Shown: positions 6,301 through 7,520 of the stretch, one piece after another
Layout: every line of letters starts with the position of its first letter
Numbering within the stretch: position 1 is the stretch's first letter
DNA from: Deltaproteobacteria bacterium
GTDB lineage: Bacteria > Desulfobacterota > Desulfarculia > Adiutricales > Adiutricaceae
Assembly: GCA_031267005.1 (NCBI GenBank)
Contig: JAIRZX010000138.1
Location: forward strand, 1-7,520
Length of the DNA stretch: 7,520 nt
Direction of reading: 5' to 3'
Notes under the pieces: model-generated
Told to the model about the DNA's origin: nothing
Seen by the model: the letters and a program-made list of their open reading frames with translations, nothing else
Database searches by the model: none
Program-made: the position numbers and the translations under genes

Positions 6301-6460
6301 CGGCCACCCGGCCTGGAACGGGTCGGGATCCCCGTTAGAAGAGACCCCTCGGGCCGTAAGGGGCCGGGCGTCCCGGATGTAGCGGCCTCCCGGCCATGAC
6401 CGGGCAGGGAGCCCCGTTAGAGCGGCCCTTCGGGCCGGAACGGGCGGAGCCCCGGCGGTT
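6279..6460. repeat. Imperfect 82-bp tandem repeat spanning the ftsB stop codon
   Basis: Two copies lie head to tail, 6279-6360 and 6361-6441, with the start of a third at 6442-6460. Matching landmarks are GGGCCGGG (6279 and 6361; GGGCGG at 6442), TAGCGGCC (6298 and 6380), CCCCGTTAGA (6330 and 6412) and TCGGGCCG (6349 and 6430). The constant 82-base offset, with one base lost late in the second copy, shows a duplication rather than chance. In copy two CCCGTT (6413-6418), CGGCCC, GGGCCG and AACGGG (6439-6444) nest into one long hairpin. Copy one has a different hairpin, AACGGG/CCCGTT (6317-6322 and 6331-6336). It resembles REP-like or other palindromic intergenic elements but I do not recognise a named family. 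It occupies about half of the 336 bases between ftsB and efp; no gene is seen there. Confidence 0.7.
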
Positions 6461-6584
6461 CCCAGTTGCCTTTCCGAAGCGGGCAGGAGTCGTCCTCCCC
6501 GGCCAGTCTGCCGTCCCCCTGCCTGGCCCACCCTTGCGGCGCAGTCAGGGACTTTCGGGGTGCTGTCGCTCTGTCGCCCGGCTC

Positions 6585-6614
6585 TTGACCGCAGGCCCCG
6601 TTTTGGCTTATCCT
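6585..6614 (+). promoter_or_regulatory. Probable sigma70-type promoter of efp
   Basis: TTGACC (6585-6590, 5 of 6 to consensus) and TATCCT (6609-6614, 4 of 6) are 18 bases apart. Transcription would start near 6621, giving a leader of about 16 bases that just holds the efp ribosome binding site AGGGAG (6625-6630). The same TTGACCG occurs in the promoter of the tRNA gene downstream. Confidence 0.55.
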
Positions 6615-6636
6615 CGGCATTTTCAGGGAGCCCCGC

Positions 6637-7203
6637 ATGTATTCCACCAGCGATTTCCGCAAAGGCCTCAAGGTCACCTTCAAGGGCGAGCCCTGCCTCA
6701 TCGTGGACTTCCAGCACGTGAAGCCCGGCAAGGGCGGCGCCATTGTCCGCACCAAGCTCACCAGCCTCATCACCGGCAGGGCCCTGGACGAGACTTTCCG
6801 CTCCGGCGAGAAACTGGAGAAGCCCGACCTGGAGGAGAAGAGCGTCCAGTTCCTCTATTTCGATTCCAAGGACGGCTACGTTTTCATGGACAAGGAGAGC
6901 TACGAGCACGTGCACCTGACCGAGGACCAGGTGGGGGCCAGCAAGGGCTTCATGCAGGAGAACATGGACCTTTACGTGAACTTCTACCAGGGGAGCCCCA
7001 TCGGCCTGGATCTCCCCATCACCGTGAACCTGGAGGTGACCAGGAGCGATCCGGGGGTCCGCGGCGACACCGCCTCCGCGGCCACCAAGCCGGCCACGCT
7101 CTCCACGGGGCTCGTAGTCCAGGTGCCGCTCTTCATAAACGAGGGGGACGTCCTGAAGATAGACACCAGGACCGGAGAGTACCTGGAGCGCGTGAAGGGC
7201 TAG
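6637..7203 (+). CDS. efp: Translation elongation factor P
   Basis: Cytoplasmic factor that binds ribosomes stalled on proline runs and speeds peptide bond formation. The 188 residues match the family length and its three beta-barrel domains (about 1-65, 66-127, 128-188). Domain I carries the loop HVKPGKGGA (27-35), and K32 at its tip is at the position of the modified lysine of E. coli EF-P (K34). A KPGKG loop with Lys is what lysylation by EpmA needs, but no modification enzyme is in the window. Domain III holds the family signature VVQVPLFINEGDVLKIDTRT (159-178). ATG 6637 is preceded by AGGGAG six bases away, a good ribosome binding site, and by its own promoter, so it does not depend on the exbD-ftsB transcript. 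The MYSTSDFRKGLK start resembles EF-P of Desulfovibrio-like bacteria. Nothing is odd about the gene. Confidence 0.97.
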   Translation: MYSTSDFRKGLKVTFKGEPCLIVDFQHVKPGKGGAIVRTKLTSLITGRALDETFRSGEKLEKPDLEEKSVQFLYFDSKDGYVFMDKESYEHVHLTEDQVGASKGFMQENMDLYVNFYQGSPIGLDLPITVNLEVTRSDPGVRGDTASAATKPATLSTGLVVQVPLFINEGDVLKIDTRTGEYLERVKG

Positions 7204-7204
7204 G

Positions 7205-7244
7205 GCGGGGAGGCCTGCCGTCCCTCTCGGCCTTCCCTCCCCGC
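7205..7244 (+). terminator. Terminator-like hairpin after efp
   Basis: GCGGGGAGG (7205-7213) and CCTCCCCGC (7236-7244) form a nine-pair stem directly after the efp stop codon. The 22-base loop also contains AGGCC/GGCCT, which could compete. There is no T tract afterwards, so it may act weakly, protect the 3' end or work with Rho in the pyrimidine-rich sequence that follows. Confidence 0.45.
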
Positions 7245-7310
7245 AGGCGCCGGTCGTCTGCTTCCCTGCCTCCCCTCTCCGCAGGTGCCGCCATGCCTCC
7301 CTCCCTGCGG
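7231..7310 (+). repeat. Imperfect short tandem repeat between efp and tRNA-Arg
   Basis: Bases 7231-7252 and 7269-7290 agree at 19 of 22 positions (shared CCGCAGG, then GCCG), 38 bases apart. A shorter, poorer copy (CCTCCCTCCCTGCGG) lies at 7296-7310. The first copy contains the 3' arm of the efp hairpin. The low-complexity pyrimidine content makes part of the match unsurprising. Confidence 0.4.
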
Positions 7311-7313
7311 ATA

Positions 7314-7342
7314 TTGACCGGTTGCCCCCGGAGGCGTAATAT
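7314..7342 (+). promoter_or_regulatory. Probable promoter of tRNA-Arg
   Basis: TTGACC (7314-7319) and TAATAT (7337-7342) have the ideal 17-base spacing. Transcription would begin near 7349, about 24 bases before the mature tRNA. The bases after the -10 box are GC-rich (CCGCGCCG), as in stringently controlled stable-RNA promoters. The -35 box is the same as that of efp. Confidence 0.6.
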
Positions 7343-7349
7343 GGCTTTC

Positions 7350-7367
7350 CGCGCCGTCTGCGGCGCG
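7350..7367 (+). other. Hairpin in the tRNA-Arg precursor leader
   Basis: CGCGCCG (7350-7356), loop TCTG and CGGCGCG (7361-7367) form a perfect seven-pair hairpin. It would lie at the extreme 5' end of the primary transcript, five bases before the tRNA, leaving GTTTGC as a single-stranded linker at the RNase P cleavage site. Confidence 0.5.
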
Positions 7368-7372
7368 TTTGC

Positions 7373-7449
7373 GGGCGATTAGCTCAGCTGGATAGAGCGT
7401 TAGCCTCCGGAGCTAAAGGCCGCGCGTTCGAATCGCGCATCGCCCACCA
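7373..7449 (+). tRNA. tRNA-Arg, anticodon CCG, with encoded CCA
   Basis: A complete 77-base cloverleaf. The acceptor stem GGGCGAT pairs fully with ATCGCCC (7439-7445). The D arm is GCTC/GAGC with loop AGCTGGATA, including A20, an arginine identity base. The anticodon stem TTAGC/GCTAA encloses loop CTCCGGA, giving anticodon CCG (7407-7409), which reads the CGG arginine codon. The variable loop AGGCC is short, and the T arm is GCGCG/CGCGC with TTCGAAT. The discriminator is A, followed by genomic CCA (7447-7449). CGG is used often in the genes of this window. The gene has its own promoter and leader hairpin. Confidence 0.97.
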
Positions 7450-7520
7450 TCACGCTGGCCGCAAGGCCGCTTTGATAAACAGCAACGGCCCCGAGCCAGC
7501 GGGACGGCCTCTTGAAGGCG

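Noticed and set aside
5818..6915. Long open frame on the - strand, 365 codons
   Set aside because: It lies antisense to the ends of exbD and efp and to all of ftsB, which are firmly identified. Its composition (Gly, Ala, Leu, Gln) is what the reverse of these GC-rich genes gives, and no family motif is seen.

Overview
The window (7.5 kb, GC-rich) looks like a chromosomal segment of a flagellated, sulfate-reducer-type bacterium, most likely of the Desulfovibrionales (Desulfobacterota, former Deltaproteobacteria). The reasons are the flagellin, whose central region and C-terminus (for example ADMVYIFTRDGGD and ISDVDVATEMTEFTRNN) match what I remember of Desulfovibrio-type flagellins, and an EF-P with the MYSTSDFRKGLK start and KPGKGGA loop common in that group. 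The placement comes from recalled family patterns, not from a search. All supported genes are on the + strand and I see no transposase, phage gene or CRISPR array.

Layout. 1-990 is the 3' part of a flagellin gene, closed by a strong intrinsic terminator (1034-1083). About 590 bases without a gene follow, with a long pyrimidine-rich, G-poor tract (about 1267-1460). 1673-4075 encodes an 800-residue membrane-anchored TPR protein. A 396-base non-coding stretch (4076-4471) holds an AT-rich patch that may be a promoter and a tandem array of a 13-bp palindromic core repeated about every 25 bp. Next come exbB/tolQ-like (4472-5218) and exbD/tolR-like (5427-5885) genes, unusually separated by 208 bases with several hairpins, and then an FtsB/DivIC-family septum protein (5887-6300) one base after exbD. 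An imperfect 82-bp tandem repeat begins inside the 3' end of ftsB and runs into the next intergenic region. efp (6637-7203) has its own sigma70-like promoter. A tRNA-Arg(CCG) gene (7373-7449), also with its own promoter, ends the window.

How the parts may work together. ExbB and ExbD homologues form an inner-membrane proton channel that powers an envelope machine. The TPR protein has one N-terminal membrane segment and a large probably periplasmic TPR domain, so it is a candidate partner. The near-overlap of ftsB with exbD suggests co-expression of this motor with the divisome. That is inference from gene order. efp and tRNA-Arg are ordinary translation genes with separate promoters. The least explained material is non-coding: the 25-bp array before exbB, the hairpin-rich exbB-exbD gap, and the 82-bp repeat at the ftsB stop codon.
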